Assembly (NCBI RefSeq): GCF_004208525.1
Contig: NZ_SGIT01000004.1
Coordinates: forward strand, 310,001 to 374,000
Reading direction: 5' to 3'
DNA: 64,000 nucleotides
From: Sphingobacterium corticibacterium
Lineage (GTDB): Bacteria; Bacteroidota; Bacteroidia; Sphingobacteriales; Sphingobacteriaceae
Within the stretch, counting starts at the first letter, position 1. Every line of letters starts with the position of its first letter. The translations under genes and the position numbers were made by a program. The notes beneath the pieces are model-generated. The model was given only the letters and a program-made list of their open reading frames with translations, did not search any database and was not told the origin of the DNA. This document shows, one piece after another, positions 9,255-18,101 of the stretch.

Positions 9255-10277
9255 TTCTTCTGTTCCGGCGATATGTTCATCAATATCACTACCACTGACT
9301 TCTGCCCGGATTTTAGCTTCGAGTTCGTCGCTTAAATCGGGGTTGTCCAGTAGTAAGCTCTTGACAGCATCACGCCCCTGCCCTAATTTGGTGTCACCAT
9401 AACTAAACCATGAGCCAGACTTTTTGATGATGCCATATTCTACACCTAGGTCTATGATTTCGCCCACTTTAGAGATTCCTTCACCAAACATAATGTCAAA
9501 TTCTGCTAAACGGAATGGTGGTGCTACTTTATTCTTTACAATTTTTACTTTAACACGGTTACCCGCTACTTCGTCGCTATCTTTAATTTGGGAAGTTCTG
9601 CGAATATCCAAACGAACGGAGGCATAGAATTTCAATGCATTTCCACCCGTGGTCGTTTCTGGGTTTCCAAACATAACACCAATTTTCTCCCGCAATTGGT
9701 TGATAAAAATACAACAGCAATTGGTTTTAGAGATTGTCCCGGTTAGTTTCCGCAAAGCCTGCGACATCAAACGGGCTTGGAGACCCATTTTGGAATCACC
9801 CATTTCCCCCTCAATTTCTCCTTTAGGCACTAACGCTGCAACGGAATCGATCACAATAACATCGATCGCGCCCGAACGGATAAGGTTGTCGGCAATTTCC
9901 AATGCCTGTTCTCCATTGTCGGGTTGAGAGATAAGTAGATTTTCGACATCTACCCCTAGCTTTTGTGCGTAGTATTTATCAAAAGCGTGCTCCGCATCAA
10001 TGATAGCTGCTATTCCTCCTTTTTTTTGAGCTTCAGCAACAATATGCGTAGCCAAGGTGGTTTTACCTGAAGATTCCGGCCCATAAATCTCAATAATACG
10101 ACCTTTAGGTACTCCTCCTATACCCAATGCTATGTCTAGGCCAAGAGAACCTGTTGAGATCGCCTCGATGGGCTCTACTGCTGAATCCCCCAATTTCATA
10201 ATCGTACCTTTTCCATACGATTTTTCCAATTTATCTAAAGTTAGCTGTAAAGCTTTTAGTTTGTCTGCGTTACTCAT
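9252..10277 (-). CDS. recA: Recombinase RecA
   Basis: This 341-residue ATPase drives homologous strand exchange and the SOS response. Walker A is GPESSGKTTL, Walker B is VIVIDSVAALVP, and the RecA signature ALKFYASVRLD is present. The C-terminal tail is acidic (DIDEHIAGTEE). It is convergent with sodA and followed upstream, on the same strand, by nth. No LexA-type operator was recognised in the 86-bp gap. Confidence 0.98.
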   Translation of the reverse strand: MSNADKLKALQLTLDKLEKSYGKGTIMKLGDSAVEPIEAISTGSLGLDIALGIGGVPKGRIIEIYGPESSGKTTLATHIVAEAQKKGGIAAIIDAEHAFDKYYAQKLGVDVENLLISQPDNGEQALEIADNLIRSGAIDVIVIDSVAALVPKGEIEGEMGDSKMGLQARLMSQALRKLTGTISKTNCCCIFINQLREKIGVMFGNPETTTGGNALKFYASVRLDIRRTSQIKDSDEVAGNRVKVKIVKNKVAPPFRLAEFDIMFGEGISKVGEIIDLGVEYGIIKKSGSWFSYGDTKLGQGRDAVKSLLLDNPDLSDELEAKIRAEVSGSDIDEHIAGTEE

Positions 10278-10363
10278 ATTTTTAGTATTGTCTAGTCAAA
10301 AATAAGATTAAAATTTAAAATCACAAAATTAATATACTAATATTTTTAGCTTATCTGTTTGGT

Positions 10364-11023
10364 TTATGCGTTCCTTGCCGTTTTGGTATAATGGGTTTCA
10401 AAATACTTGCAGAAATACGTAATAGGACATAACTCACATTTAGGACGCCTCGCCACACAGATATACCGTCCATGAAGGATAAGCCAATGATGTGCGATGG
10501 CGATCGTATCCTCTGGGAGATATTTGACCAATTGTTTTTCCACAGCCAACGGGGTCGTGGCACGGCTGGTTAATCCTAAACGATTGCTTACCCGAAAAAC
10601 ATGCGTATCTACGGCCATAGCCGGTTTGTTGTATACCACAGAAGAGATTACGTTAGCAGTTTTTCTTCCTACACCAGGTAATTTGATAAGATCTTCTACC
10701 TTTTCGGGTACTTCGCCCTGAAACTCTTCCAGCAATTTTTTGGCCATTCCCACTAGATGTTTGGCTTTATTATTTGGATAGCTCACTGATCGGATATACG
10801 TAAATACTTCATCTGTGGTACTTGCCGCTAATGACGGAGCGTCGGGGAAGCGTTCGAAGAGCTTGGGAGTCACCTGATTGATGCGTTTGTCTGTACACTG
10901 CGCAGATAAAATGACCGCGACCAAGAGCTCGTATGAATTACTATAGTTTAGTTCTGTTTGCGCATCAGGGCTGTGTGTGGAAAAATATTTTACAAATTCC
11001 CGATACCGTTCTTTTTTCAGCAT
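10364..11023 (-). CDS. nth: Endonuclease III
   Basis: This 219-residue bifunctional DNA glycosylase/AP lyase removes oxidised pyrimidines. The helix-hairpin-helix LPGVGRKTANV supplies the region of the catalytic Lys, and VDTHVFRV the catalytic Asp. The C-terminal 4Fe-4S loop is complete: C-x6-C-x2-C-x5-C. ATG 11023 is chosen; an in-frame TTG two codons upstream is less likely. Confidence 0.95.
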   Translation of the reverse strand: MLKKERYREFVKYFSTHSPDAQTELNYSNSYELLVAVILSAQCTDKRINQVTPKLFERFPDAPSLAASTTDEVFTYIRSVSYPNNKAKHLVGMAKKLLEEFQGEVPEKVEDLIKLPGVGRKTANVISSVVYNKPAMAVDTHVFRVSNRLGLTSRATTPLAVEKQLVKYLPEDTIAIAHHWLILHGRYICVARRPKCELCPITYFCKYFETHYTKTARNA

Positions 11024-11096
11024 GAACAAAATTAGAAATTAAAAAGTAAAACGTAAAAGACAAACCACAAAAGAGAGACGAGACCGCTTAAAAAAA

Positions 11097-11125
11097 CAAA
11101 GTCTCTAATAGATTTAGAGACTTTG
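11097..11125 (-). terminator. Terminator after the 60-residue protein gene
   Basis: A 12-bp stem (CAAAGTCTCTAA/TTAGAGACTTTG) with a 5-nt loop is followed by a T7 tract on the minus strand, 6 bp past the stop of the small gene at 11131. Confidence 0.88.
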
Positions 11126-11130
11126 CCATT

Positions 11131-11313
11131 TTACTTTCTTAAGCTACGAGAATAGTTCAATATATTCTCTAGGACTTTGGGGCTTGGATCTTTCACCAAT
11201 TTTTGTAAATTGGATTTTAGATTTTGTTCAAATGTTTCATCAACTATCTCCACCATGCTCACCCTTTCCTCGCTTAATTCCGTATCATGTTCCTTTGTAA
11301 AGAATTCTACCAT
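11131..11313 (-). CDS. Small hypothetical protein, 60 aa
   Basis: I do not recognise this protein. It is acidic at its N terminus and helical-looking throughout (VEIVDETFEQNLKSNLQKLV), with no signal peptide or cysteines. It is kept as real because it starts with ATG, is followed at once by a strong terminator, and is not overlapped by another gene. It lies between the S8 protease gene and nth, both on the same strand. Confidence 0.6.
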   Translation of the reverse strand: MVEFFTKEHDTELSEERVSMVEIVDETFEQNLKSNLQKLVKDPSPKVLENILNYSRSLRK

Positions 11314-11385
11314 AAGCGTTTTAATTATGTAAGTATATATTAAACGCCGGATAGAAGTTTATAGTATGTAAGATTTAACATTTTT

Positions 11386-13011
11386 TCACTTTTTTTCTAG
11401 AACATATCGATCGGCCTCTTCAATAGCGGCTTTGGCATTTACTATTCCGCCCGAAACACTAATTTCATCTAAGTAAACCTTTTTGGTCGATCCGTCTACG
11501 CTAATCCTTACTTTTTCGTCTATCTTTGTTACCGATTTTAAGATAATATCCTTTACTTCTTTGGCGGTCAGTTCCGGATAATAGGAGCGTAATAGAGTCG
11601 CTAATCCCGATACCACCGGAGCAGCCATACTGGTTCCATTTTGCTCCTTATATGTCGATTCGGGCATCGTAGAATTAATTTTTACGCCTGGGGCAAACAC
11701 ATCGACGGACCGATACCCGAAATTAGAGAATTCGGCTAGCAAATCACCATCAAGGCCCGAGGATGTAGCGCCTACGGTGATCCAGTTGGAAGCCTCTCCT
11801 GTTACAGCGTCAAGGCTGTCAGTATAATATTTCATGGGGTAGTTCTTGACCATATCGATATCTTTGGCGTCGTTGCCTGCCGCATGTACGAGAAGTACAT
11901 CTTTTTCCTCTGCATATTTTACGGCTTCATCCACGGTATTTTTATTATATACATACCCTTTTCCGAAACTCATATTGATTACTTTTGCGCCGTTATCTAC
12001 AGCATAGCGTATACCATTTGCCACATCCTTATCCCGTTCGTCCCCATCAGGAACTATCCGCACACCCATAATCTGTACGTTATCTGCGATACCGTCAACG
12101 CCTATTCCGTTGTGCCGTTTGGCACCGATGATGCCCGCCACATGTGTGCCATGATCAGCGTCGGGGCCTTTGATATCCGCATTTCCATAAAAACGTTCAG
12201 CTGCATCTTCATAATTGTCGCCAACGATATGTCGGGAATCATAAGATTTATTCAGATGATAATCTACCTGTGCCCGGTAGTAGTTAACCCCTTCCTCCAG
12301 TTCTTTGTAAAAATCTTCAAAGCTCTTATCGTCGCTGAGTTCTCTTTTCGTCATGCGAATAGCCAATTTTTGACGGTCTGTCTTCGGTTTGAAGGCATCG
12401 ATATCGGCTTTGGTCATATCTTTGATATCTTTGCCTATGCTGTTGGCAATAGCATCGATTTCTTCTTTTAACCGTCCGTAATTTAGGCTGCCAAAATTTG
12501 CTTGATCAAGCTTACTGGTATAATCACTGATCATCCGTTGGTAAGCCACAAATTCACGTCGTTCGTCCTCACGCAGTGGTGTAGATGGCAATACCGAGAT
12601 ATATTTAGGTTCGTAAAGACGGATCAAACGGGTGACTTCCAAATTATCGTAGTGTACATTTTCTCCCTCCGCATTTCCCATAAAGTTCCATCCGTGTACA
12701 TCGTCAATATAGCCGTTATCATCATCATCCTCACCATTTCCGGCGACTTCCTTAGGATTTGTCCACATGACATCTTTTAAATCTTCGTGCTTATAATCAA
12801 TACCGCCGTCCAATACACCCACGACGACTGGGGTAGACTCCCGATTTATCAAAAGCTCATACGCTTTTTCGGTACTAATACCGCGTACCCCGTCCGCTTC
12901 GTAATCCAGATTGTACCAATTTGGGGGATTTGTACCCTTAGATTGTGCATTTCCCCATAATGGAAGTATACATATACCTAATAAAGCAACCCGTTTCCAT
13001 GTTCTAATCAT
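11386..13011 (-). CDS. Secreted S8 (subtilisin-like) serine peptidase
   Basis: This 541-residue subtilase has a complete triad: Asp in VVGVLDGGIDYKHEDL, His in DHGTHVAGIIGAK, Ser in NGTSMAAPVVSG, plus the oxyanion Asn region HAAGND. A long insert of about 140 residues lies between Asp and His. ATG 13011 is chosen because it starts a good signal peptide (MIRTWKRVALLGICILPLWG...). The ORF extends 24 codons further upstream. The protein is probably periplasmic or exported; its substrate is unknown. It is divergent from the S9 oligopeptidase gene. Confidence 0.92.
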   Translation of the reverse strand: MIRTWKRVALLGICILPLWGNAQSKGTNPPNWYNLDYEADGVRGISTEKAYELLINRESTPVVVGVLDGGIDYKHEDLKDVMWTNPKEVAGNGEDDDDNGYIDDVHGWNFMGNAEGENVHYDNLEVTRLIRLYEPKYISVLPSTPLREDERREFVAYQRMISDYTSKLDQANFGSLNYGRLKEEIDAIANSIGKDIKDMTKADIDAFKPKTDRQKLAIRMTKRELSDDKSFEDFYKELEEGVNYYRAQVDYHLNKSYDSRHIVGDNYEDAAERFYGNADIKGPDADHGTHVAGIIGAKRHNGIGVDGIADNVQIMGVRIVPDGDERDKDVANGIRYAVDNGAKVINMSFGKGYVYNKNTVDEAVKYAEEKDVLLVHAAGNDAKDIDMVKNYPMKYYTDSLDAVTGEASNWITVGATSSGLDGDLLAEFSNFGYRSVDVFAPGVKINSTMPESTYKEQNGTSMAAPVVSGLATLLRSYYPELTAKEVKDIILKSVTKIDEKVRISVDGSTKKVYLDEISVSGGIVNAKAAIEEADRYVLEKK

Positions 13012-13104
13012 ATGTTCTTGTTTCGTCAAGAGACAAATATAAGGTAACTCTAGAGTCAATGTTGTTAAAAAAATATAAATCACTATTCTTTTTACATTAA
13101 CTTT

Positions 13105-15276
13105 ATGTCCAAAACTTGCTTGTTAATGCATAAAAACTGGAACTATATGATTATTATTGGAGCTATGGCAATCTCTTGTTCTGATAAAATGACGAAAAAT
13201 ACGGCATCTTGGCCAACGGCTACCGCTCCCATAGCGGAAAAGAAAATGCACAACCGCATCATTCACGGTGATACGATCGCGGATGATTACTACTGGATGA
13301 ATGACTATTTTAAGAAAGGTCCGGATTCTGCCGAAGTTATCGCTTACTTGGAAGCGGAGAACAGCTATACCTCTGCGATGCTCCAGGATACCGAAAAGTT
13401 TCAGGAAGTACTTTTCCATGAAATGAAGGGACGCATAAAAGAGAAAGATGAGTCTGTACCGTATCTCAAGAATGGATATTATTATTACAGCCGTACGGAA
13501 GAAGGTAAGCAATACTATAAATTCTGTAGAAAGAAAGGAAGTTTGGATGCACCGGAGGAAATATTGCTGGACGTGGACGATATGGCAGAAGGCTATGCCT
13601 ATTATGCAGCGAGTGGCTTTTCGATAAGTCCAGACAATAAATTGCTTGCTTTTGGTGTGGACACGGTATCCAGAAGAGAGTACACGATTTATGTGAAAAA
13701 CTTGGAGACTGGTGAACTGTTGCCCGATAAAATAGATCGTACTTCTGGTGGAACAACTTGGGCAAATGACAATAAAACATTATTCTACACCGCAAAAAAT
13801 CCCGTAACCTTACTGAGTGAGAAAATACGACGGTATACCTTGGGCTTAGGGGCAGGGGGTGATGTTGTCGTATATGAGGAAAAAGATAACACCAACTATA
13901 TCGGCGTCGGAAAATCCAAAAACGGCAAACATATTATGATTTATTCTGGCGGAACACTATCCTCAGAAGTCCACTTGTTGGATGCTGACCATCCGAACGG
14001 TGTATTTAAGGTGTTTCAACCTAGGATGAAAGAAGTGCTGTATTCAGTGACGGCGCTCGCCGACCGGTTCTTAATTTTGACGAATGACGGGGCGAAAAAC
14101 TTTCAAGTGATGGAATGTCCGCTGGACAAGACTGATAAGGAACATTGGAAAGAATTTATTCCGCATCGGGAAGACGTACTTGTTTCTGATATTGATGAAT
14201 TCAAGGATTACATCGTGATTTCGGAACGTAAGAATGGCTTGACACAAATGGCTGTACGCTCTTTAAAAGACGGGCATCAGCATTATCTGGATTTCGGCGA
14301 GGCGGCGTATACGGTATATCCAAGTACAAATGTAGAATATAATACGGATATGGTTCGTTATGGCTACACCTCGCTTGTTACACCGTCGTCTACGTTTGAC
14401 TATAACATGAATACGAAAGAAAAGACCCTTCGGAAACAACAGGAGATTGTAGGTGGGTATGACGCAGACCACTATGTAACAGAGCGTTTGTTTGCCACAG
14501 TTGCTGATGGTACACAAGTTCCTATCTCATTGGTCTATAAAAAAGGATTTCCTAAAAATGGGAATTCACCCCTATTGTTGTACGGGTACGGTTCGTATGG
14601 GATGTCCATGGACCCTACGTTTAATTCGTCGAGACTGAGCCTGTTGGATCGAGGTTTTGCATATGCCATTGCCCATATACGTGGTGGAGAGGAGATGGGA
14701 AGGCAATGGTATGAGGATGGTAAAATGATGAATAAGAAAAATACTTTTACAGATTTTATCGACTGCGCCAACTATTTGATTTCCCAAAAATATACAAGTT
14801 CTGACCATCTGTATGCACAAGGAGGTAGTGCGGGTGGATTATTAATGGGTGCGGTTATCAACATGGCGCCCGAATTATGGAATGGTGTTATTGCGCAGGT
14901 TCCTTTTGTCGATGTGGTCAATACCATGCTGGATGAGACGATTCCATTAACGACAAACGAATATGACGAATGGGGAAATCCGAATGAGCAAGCTGCTTAT
15001 GCGTATATGAAGTCGTATTCGCCTTATGAGAATATTGAAGCCAAGGCGTACCCGAACCTACTAGTTACTACGGGGCTTCATGATAGTCAGGTGCAATATT
15101 TCGAACCCGCGAAATGGGTGGCTAAGTTGCGTGAAATAAAGCAAGGGAATCAAGTGATATTGTTCAAAACAGATATGTCCTACGGACACGGGGGGGCTTC
15201 CGGAAGGTTTGATTATCTGAAAGATGTCGCACTGAACTATGCGTTCTTATTCAAATTGGAAGGAATTACCGAGTAA
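13105..15276 (+). CDS. ptrB: S9A prolyl oligopeptidase family (oligopeptidase B-like)
   Basis: The protein has up to 723 residues. An N-terminal beta-propeller domain is followed by the alpha/beta hydrolase domain: GYGSYGMSMDP (oxyanion region), Ser in GGSAGGLLMGA, Asp near TGLHDSQVQYFEP, His in YGHGGASGR. The overall pattern matches PtrB (cleaves after basic residues) more than prolyl endopeptidase. The N terminus reads as a lipoprotein signal ending AISC, so it should be membrane-anchored. ATG 13126 is an equally plausible start and gives a shorter signal. Confidence 0.88.
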   Translation: MSKTCLLMHKNWNYMIIIGAMAISCSDKMTKNTASWPTATAPIAEKKMHNRIIHGDTIADDYYWMNDYFKKGPDSAEVIAYLEAENSYTSAMLQDTEKFQEVLFHEMKGRIKEKDESVPYLKNGYYYYSRTEEGKQYYKFCRKKGSLDAPEEILLDVDDMAEGYAYYAASGFSISPDNKLLAFGVDTVSRREYTIYVKNLETGELLPDKIDRTSGGTTWANDNKTLFYTAKNPVTLLSEKIRRYTLGLGAGGDVVVYEEKDNTNYIGVGKSKNGKHIMIYSGGTLSSEVHLLDADHPNGVFKVFQPRMKEVLYSVTALADRFLILTNDGAKNFQVMECPLDKTDKEHWKEFIPHREDVLVSDIDEFKDYIVISERKNGLTQMAVRSLKDGHQHYLDFGEAAYTVYPSTNVEYNTDMVRYGYTSLVTPSSTFDYNMNTKEKTLRKQQEIVGGYDADHYVTERLFATVADGTQVPISLVYKKGFPKNGNSPLLLYGYGSYGMSMDPTFNSSRLSLLDRGFAYAIAHIRGGEEMGRQWYEDGKMMNKKNTFTDFIDCANYLISQKYTSSDHLYAQGGSAGGLLMGAVINMAPELWNGVIAQVPFVDVVNTMLDETIPLTTNEYDEWGNPNEQAAYAYMKSYSPYENIEAKAYPNLLVTTGLHDSQVQYFEPAKWVAKLREIKQGNQVILFKTDMSYGHGGASGRFDYLKDVALNYAFLFKLEGITE

Positions 15277-15281
15277 AAAAT

Positions 15282-15314
15282 AGCCGGTGTGTTACAACAG
15301 GCAATACACCGGCT
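15282..15314. terminator. Bidirectional terminator
   Basis: The stem AGCCGGTGT/ACACCGGCT is extended by GTT/AAT pairs and flanked by an A run and a T run. It lies between the convergent S9 peptidase gene and the small membrane protein gene. Confidence 0.88.
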
Positions 15315-15319
15315 GTTTT

Positions 15320-15562
15320 TTATTTTAATGAATCCAGTTGATTCTCCCGCTCTATTTCCCGTGCATCAATCTGATGCTGCTTGTAGTTTTCAATAGCCAC
15401 CTTGCTCGCTTTTAAGGAAACGATAATGCCGATGACAGCGATAACCGTAACGATTGCTAACCCCCATACATATTTCTTTTTGTCCTGTTTAACTAACCAG
15501 TACATCAGGAAGATATAAGGGACCGCAAAAAAGATATAAAAAATAATACTTGGACCAACCAT
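15320..15562 (-). CDS. Small membrane protein, 80 aa
   Basis: I do not recognise this protein. It has two hydrophobic helices (IIFYIFFAVPYIFLMYWL and WGLAIVTVIAVIGIIVSL) joined by a basic loop (KQDKKKY), and a charged C-terminal tail (DAREIERENQ). Start ATG 15562 is chosen; the frame could begin nine codons earlier only at a TTG. It may sit in the inner membrane; its role is unknown. Confidence 0.6.
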   Translation of the reverse strand: MVGPSIIFYIFFAVPYIFLMYWLVKQDKKKYVWGLAIVTVIAVIGIIVSLKASKVAIENYKQHQIDAREIERENQLDSLK

Positions 15563-15747
15563 CTTTCGGAGAATTTTAAACCGATACAAAAGTACCTAAA
15601 AAAAGAGATATTAGCGCCACGTCATTTCTTTTAAACCTTTTAGCAAAAATACGGTCTAATTATGATATTGATGGGAGAATACTGCAATGGGTGTTTTTTT
15701 GACAAAAAAACTAGACGCCTATTGCATAAAAGAAAAAAATAATTTTT

Positions 15748-15755
15748 TACTTTTG
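15748..15755 (+). promoter_or_regulatory. Probable -7 element of the arg operon
   Basis: TACTTTTG matches TAnnTTTG. An ATTG lies 23 bp upstream as a weak -33 element. Transcription would begin near 15762, giving a leader of about 275 nt before the GNAT gene. Confidence 0.4.
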
Positions 15756-15782
15756 TCCTGTTAATAGTTAATAGATAGACAA

Positions 15783-15917
15783 ATGAACGCGTTCGCATGT
15801 TATACGTATATTCCGGTGCAACTTCCGAAGAAGTTTGTAAGGGATGTATTGTATACCTTGAAGGGATTCAATTGTCCTATATTACGATTCCGACGACCTA
15901 TTCTGCCTCGAGCTTGA
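15783..15917 (+). CDS. Possible arginine leader peptide, 44 aa
   Basis: ATG 15783 opens a 44-codon ORF whose last twelve residues read ILRFRRPILPRA, with four CGA Arg codons close to the TGA stop. It lies in the 5' leader of the GNAT-argG-argC operon. The Arg-rich end sits on the 5' side of nested pairings: TTGTC/GACAA around CTGCCTC (15903-15909)/GAGGCAG (15922-15928). This is the layout expected if ribosome stalling at Arg codons changed the leader fold. No run of T follows, so classical transcription attenuation is not shown. The peptide may simply be chance. Confidence 0.35.
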   Translation: MNAFACYTYIPVQLPKKFVRDVLYTLKGFNCPILRFRRPILPRA

Positions 15918-16015
15918 TTGGGAGGCAGGACAACATCCATTATGAACAATCACTCGGCTCAGTGGTTTCTCAATCGTTAATTAATAGAGTTTTGTTGAGA
16001 ACACATTTATGTGTA
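15903..16015 (+). promoter_or_regulatory. Structured leader hairpins before the arg operon
   Basis: Three hairpins are visible in order: CTGCCTC/GAGGCAG (15903-15928), TTCTCAA/TTGAGAA (15967-16001) and ACACAT-TT-ATGTGT (16001-16014). They precede the GNAT start at 16038. No known riboswitch class was recognised. Confidence 0.4.
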
Positions 16016-16037
16016 ATTTATTAGGTCGACATCTTCG

Positions 16038-16754
16038 ATGACACTTTCAGATTTTTTAGTTATTCCTGCCACTTCTGCACATATAGGATATGCAGAGACG
16101 ATTTGCAATGAAATGTTTGAATCTGCGAAAGCGCGCGGAACAGGCATTGCTCGCCGTAAGCCAGAATATATTGTACGCAAGATAGAGGAGGGCAAAGCGG
16201 TCATTGCCTTGCACAAGGATGGGCGTTGGGCCGGCTTTTGTTATATCGAGACATGGAGTCACGGGGATTATGTAGCCAATTCCGGTTTGATTGTAAGCCC
16301 TGAATTTAGGAAAGTAGGATTAGCGAAAGCGATTAAGAAGCGTGTCTTTGATTTATCACGTGAAAAATACCCCAAAGCGAAAATATTTGGTTTAACCACT
16401 GGTTTAGCCGTTATGAAGATAAATTCCGATCTAGGTTATGAACCGGTAACGTATGGCGAGTTAACTCAAGATGAAGAATTTTGGAAAGGTTGTCAATCTT
16501 GCGTGAACTTTGATATTCTTGTCAGCAAGGAACGGAAGAATTGTATGTGTACGGCTATGCTTTGGGATCCTGTGGAGAAAGAACGTGAACTCAAAGAAAA
16601 AATCCAGCGTCGTGCCGAAGCAAAAGAACGGTTGGATCGTATTGTAAAAAAGCAATCGCTTTTGAAGCGTATTGAAGCTAAATTGTGGAAATCGTCCAGA
16701 AAGATCGTGTCCGCCGTATTCCCTGTAGGTATCGGTCTCGCAAAAAATATATAA
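16038..16754 (+). CDS. GNAT acetyltransferase, N-acetylglutamate synthase-like
   Basis: The 238 residues hold a GNAT fold at about 1-165. The acetyl-CoA-binding strand/helix is NSGLIVSPEFRKVGLAKAIKKRVF, followed by FGLTTGLAVMKINSDLGYEPV. A long basic helical tail follows (KERELKEKIQRRAEAKERLDR). It is directly upstream of argG and argC, and in Bacteroidota a GNAT gene at this position is taken to acylate glutamate in the first step of arginine synthesis. That role is inferred from context. The basic tail is unusual. Confidence 0.75.
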   Translation: MTLSDFLVIPATSAHIGYAETICNEMFESAKARGTGIARRKPEYIVRKIEEGKAVIALHKDGRWAGFCYIETWSHGDYVANSGLIVSPEFRKVGLAKAIKKRVFDLSREKYPKAKIFGLTTGLAVMKINSDLGYEPVTYGELTQDEEFWKGCQSCVNFDILVSKERKNCMCTAMLWDPVEKERELKEKIQRRAEAKERLDRIVKKQSLLKRIEAKLWKSSRKIVSAVFPVGIGLAKNI

Positions 16755-16863
16755 TTGCTATATTTGGCGTGGTAGATAGCTTCATCACCTTTTAAGAACA
16801 AACCGAGTGTAACGAGCTCATTTATACAATTGAAATTCAACACTCAGAAATAATTATATATAG

Positions 16864-18051
16864 ATGAAAAAAGTAGTATTAGCGTTTAGTGGTGGTTTAG
16901 ATACGTCCTTCTGTTGTATCTATTTAACAAAGGATTTAGGACTGGAAGTACATTCTGTAGTCGTCAACACCGGAGGGTTCTCGGATGACGAATTGAAAGC
17001 TATAGAAGAACGCGCTTATGCTTTAGGGGTTAAATCCCATAGCACGATCGATGAGACAGAAAACTACTATCGTGACACTATAAAATATCTCATTTTTGGG
17101 AATGTATTAAAAAATGCTACTTATCCACTTTCGGTATCGGCGGAGCGTGTTTGTCAAGCGACTGCAATAGCTAATTATGCAAAAAAAATCGGTGCAGCTT
17201 GTGTAGCACACGGTTCTACGGGAGCAGGGAATGATCAGGTTCGCTTTGACATGATCTTTAATACCCTAATCCCTGGGGTAGAGATTATCACGCCGATTCG
17301 GGATCTCAAATTATCCCGGGAGGAAGAAATAGCTTATTTAGCTAAGCATGGCGTAGAGATTAATGCTGAAAAAGCAAAATACTCCATCAACAAAGGGTTA
17401 TGGGGTACTTCCGTTGGCGGTGCAGAAACCTTGACATCGAATAAATATCTTCCGGAAGCAGCTTGGCCTACACCAGTGACTTCATCCGAGCCACAGACTG
17501 TGACGATAGACTTCGTTAAAGGAGAGCCTGTTGCACTCAATGGCGAGCCGATCGGCGCGGTTAAAGTTATTCAGCAATTACAAGATCTAGCCCAGCCGTA
17601 TGGCATCGGGCGCGATATACACGTCGGAGATACGATTATCGGTATTAAGGGGCGTGTTGGTTTTGAGGCAGCCGGGCCGCTTATTATTATCAAAGCCCAT
17701 CATACACTAGAAAAACATACGCTCACGAAATGGCAGTTGTCCTGGAAAGACCAAATCTCAGGATTTTATGGTAACTACATGCACGAAGGACAAATGCATG
17801 ACCCGGTTATGCGGGATATGGAGGCATTCTTGCGTTCTTCACAAGAAACGGTAACCGGGCGGGTTATTGTCGAATTACATCCGTATCGGTTTATCGTTGT
17901 AGGTATCGAGTCCGAGCACGACTTGATGTCCACTAAATTTGGTAGCTATGGTGAAATGAATGAAGGCTATACCGGTGATGATGTAAAAGGTTTTGCCAAA
18001 ATATTTGGTAATCAAACTATCATTTGGCACAAAGTGAATAACGATCTTTAG
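16864..18051 (+). CDS. argG: Argininosuccinate synthase
   Basis: This 395-residue enzyme joins citrulline and aspartate using ATP. The N-terminal PP-loop is FSGGLDTSFC. Further conserved blocks are AHGSTGAGNDQVRFD, the substrate-contact segment INKGLWGTSVGG, and the C-terminal KFGSYGEMNEGYTG. It lies 110 bp after the GNAT gene and 50 bp before argC. The product goes to ArgH, whose gene is not here but at 45265. Confidence 0.97.
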   Translation: MKKVVLAFSGGLDTSFCCIYLTKDLGLEVHSVVVNTGGFSDDELKAIEERAYALGVKSHSTIDETENYYRDTIKYLIFGNVLKNATYPLSVSAERVCQATAIANYAKKIGAACVAHGSTGAGNDQVRFDMIFNTLIPGVEIITPIRDLKLSREEEIAYLAKHGVEINAEKAKYSINKGLWGTSVGGAETLTSNKYLPEAAWPTPVTSSEPQTVTIDFVKGEPVALNGEPIGAVKVIQQLQDLAQPYGIGRDIHVGDTIIGIKGRVGFEAAGPLIIIKAHHTLEKHTLTKWQLSWKDQISGFYGNYMHEGQMHDPVMRDMEAFLRSSQETVTGRVIVELHPYRFIVVGIESEHDLMSTKFGSYGEMNEGYTGDDVKGFAKIFGNQTIIWHKVNNDL

Positions 18052-18085
18052 TTAGAAAGTTAGAGGGTTAAGGGTTAGAAAGTTA
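18051..18085 (+). repeat. 12-bp direct repeat between argG and argC
   Basis: GTTAGAAAGTTA occurs at 18051-18062 and again at 18074-18085, with related GGTTA words between. It is a short low-complexity spacer with no assigned function. Confidence 0.5.
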
Positions 18086-18101
18086 AGAAGCAAATAATAA
18101 T

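Noticed and set aside
11884..12471. A 195-aa plus-strand ORF antisense to the S8 protease gene
   Set aside because: The opposite strand encodes a protein with a complete catalytic triad; the antisense translation looks like no protein.
15797..16024. A 75-aa plus-strand ORF in the arg leader
   Set aside because: It overlaps the leader in another frame and has no recognisable features; the 44-codon ORF with Arg codons fits the context better.
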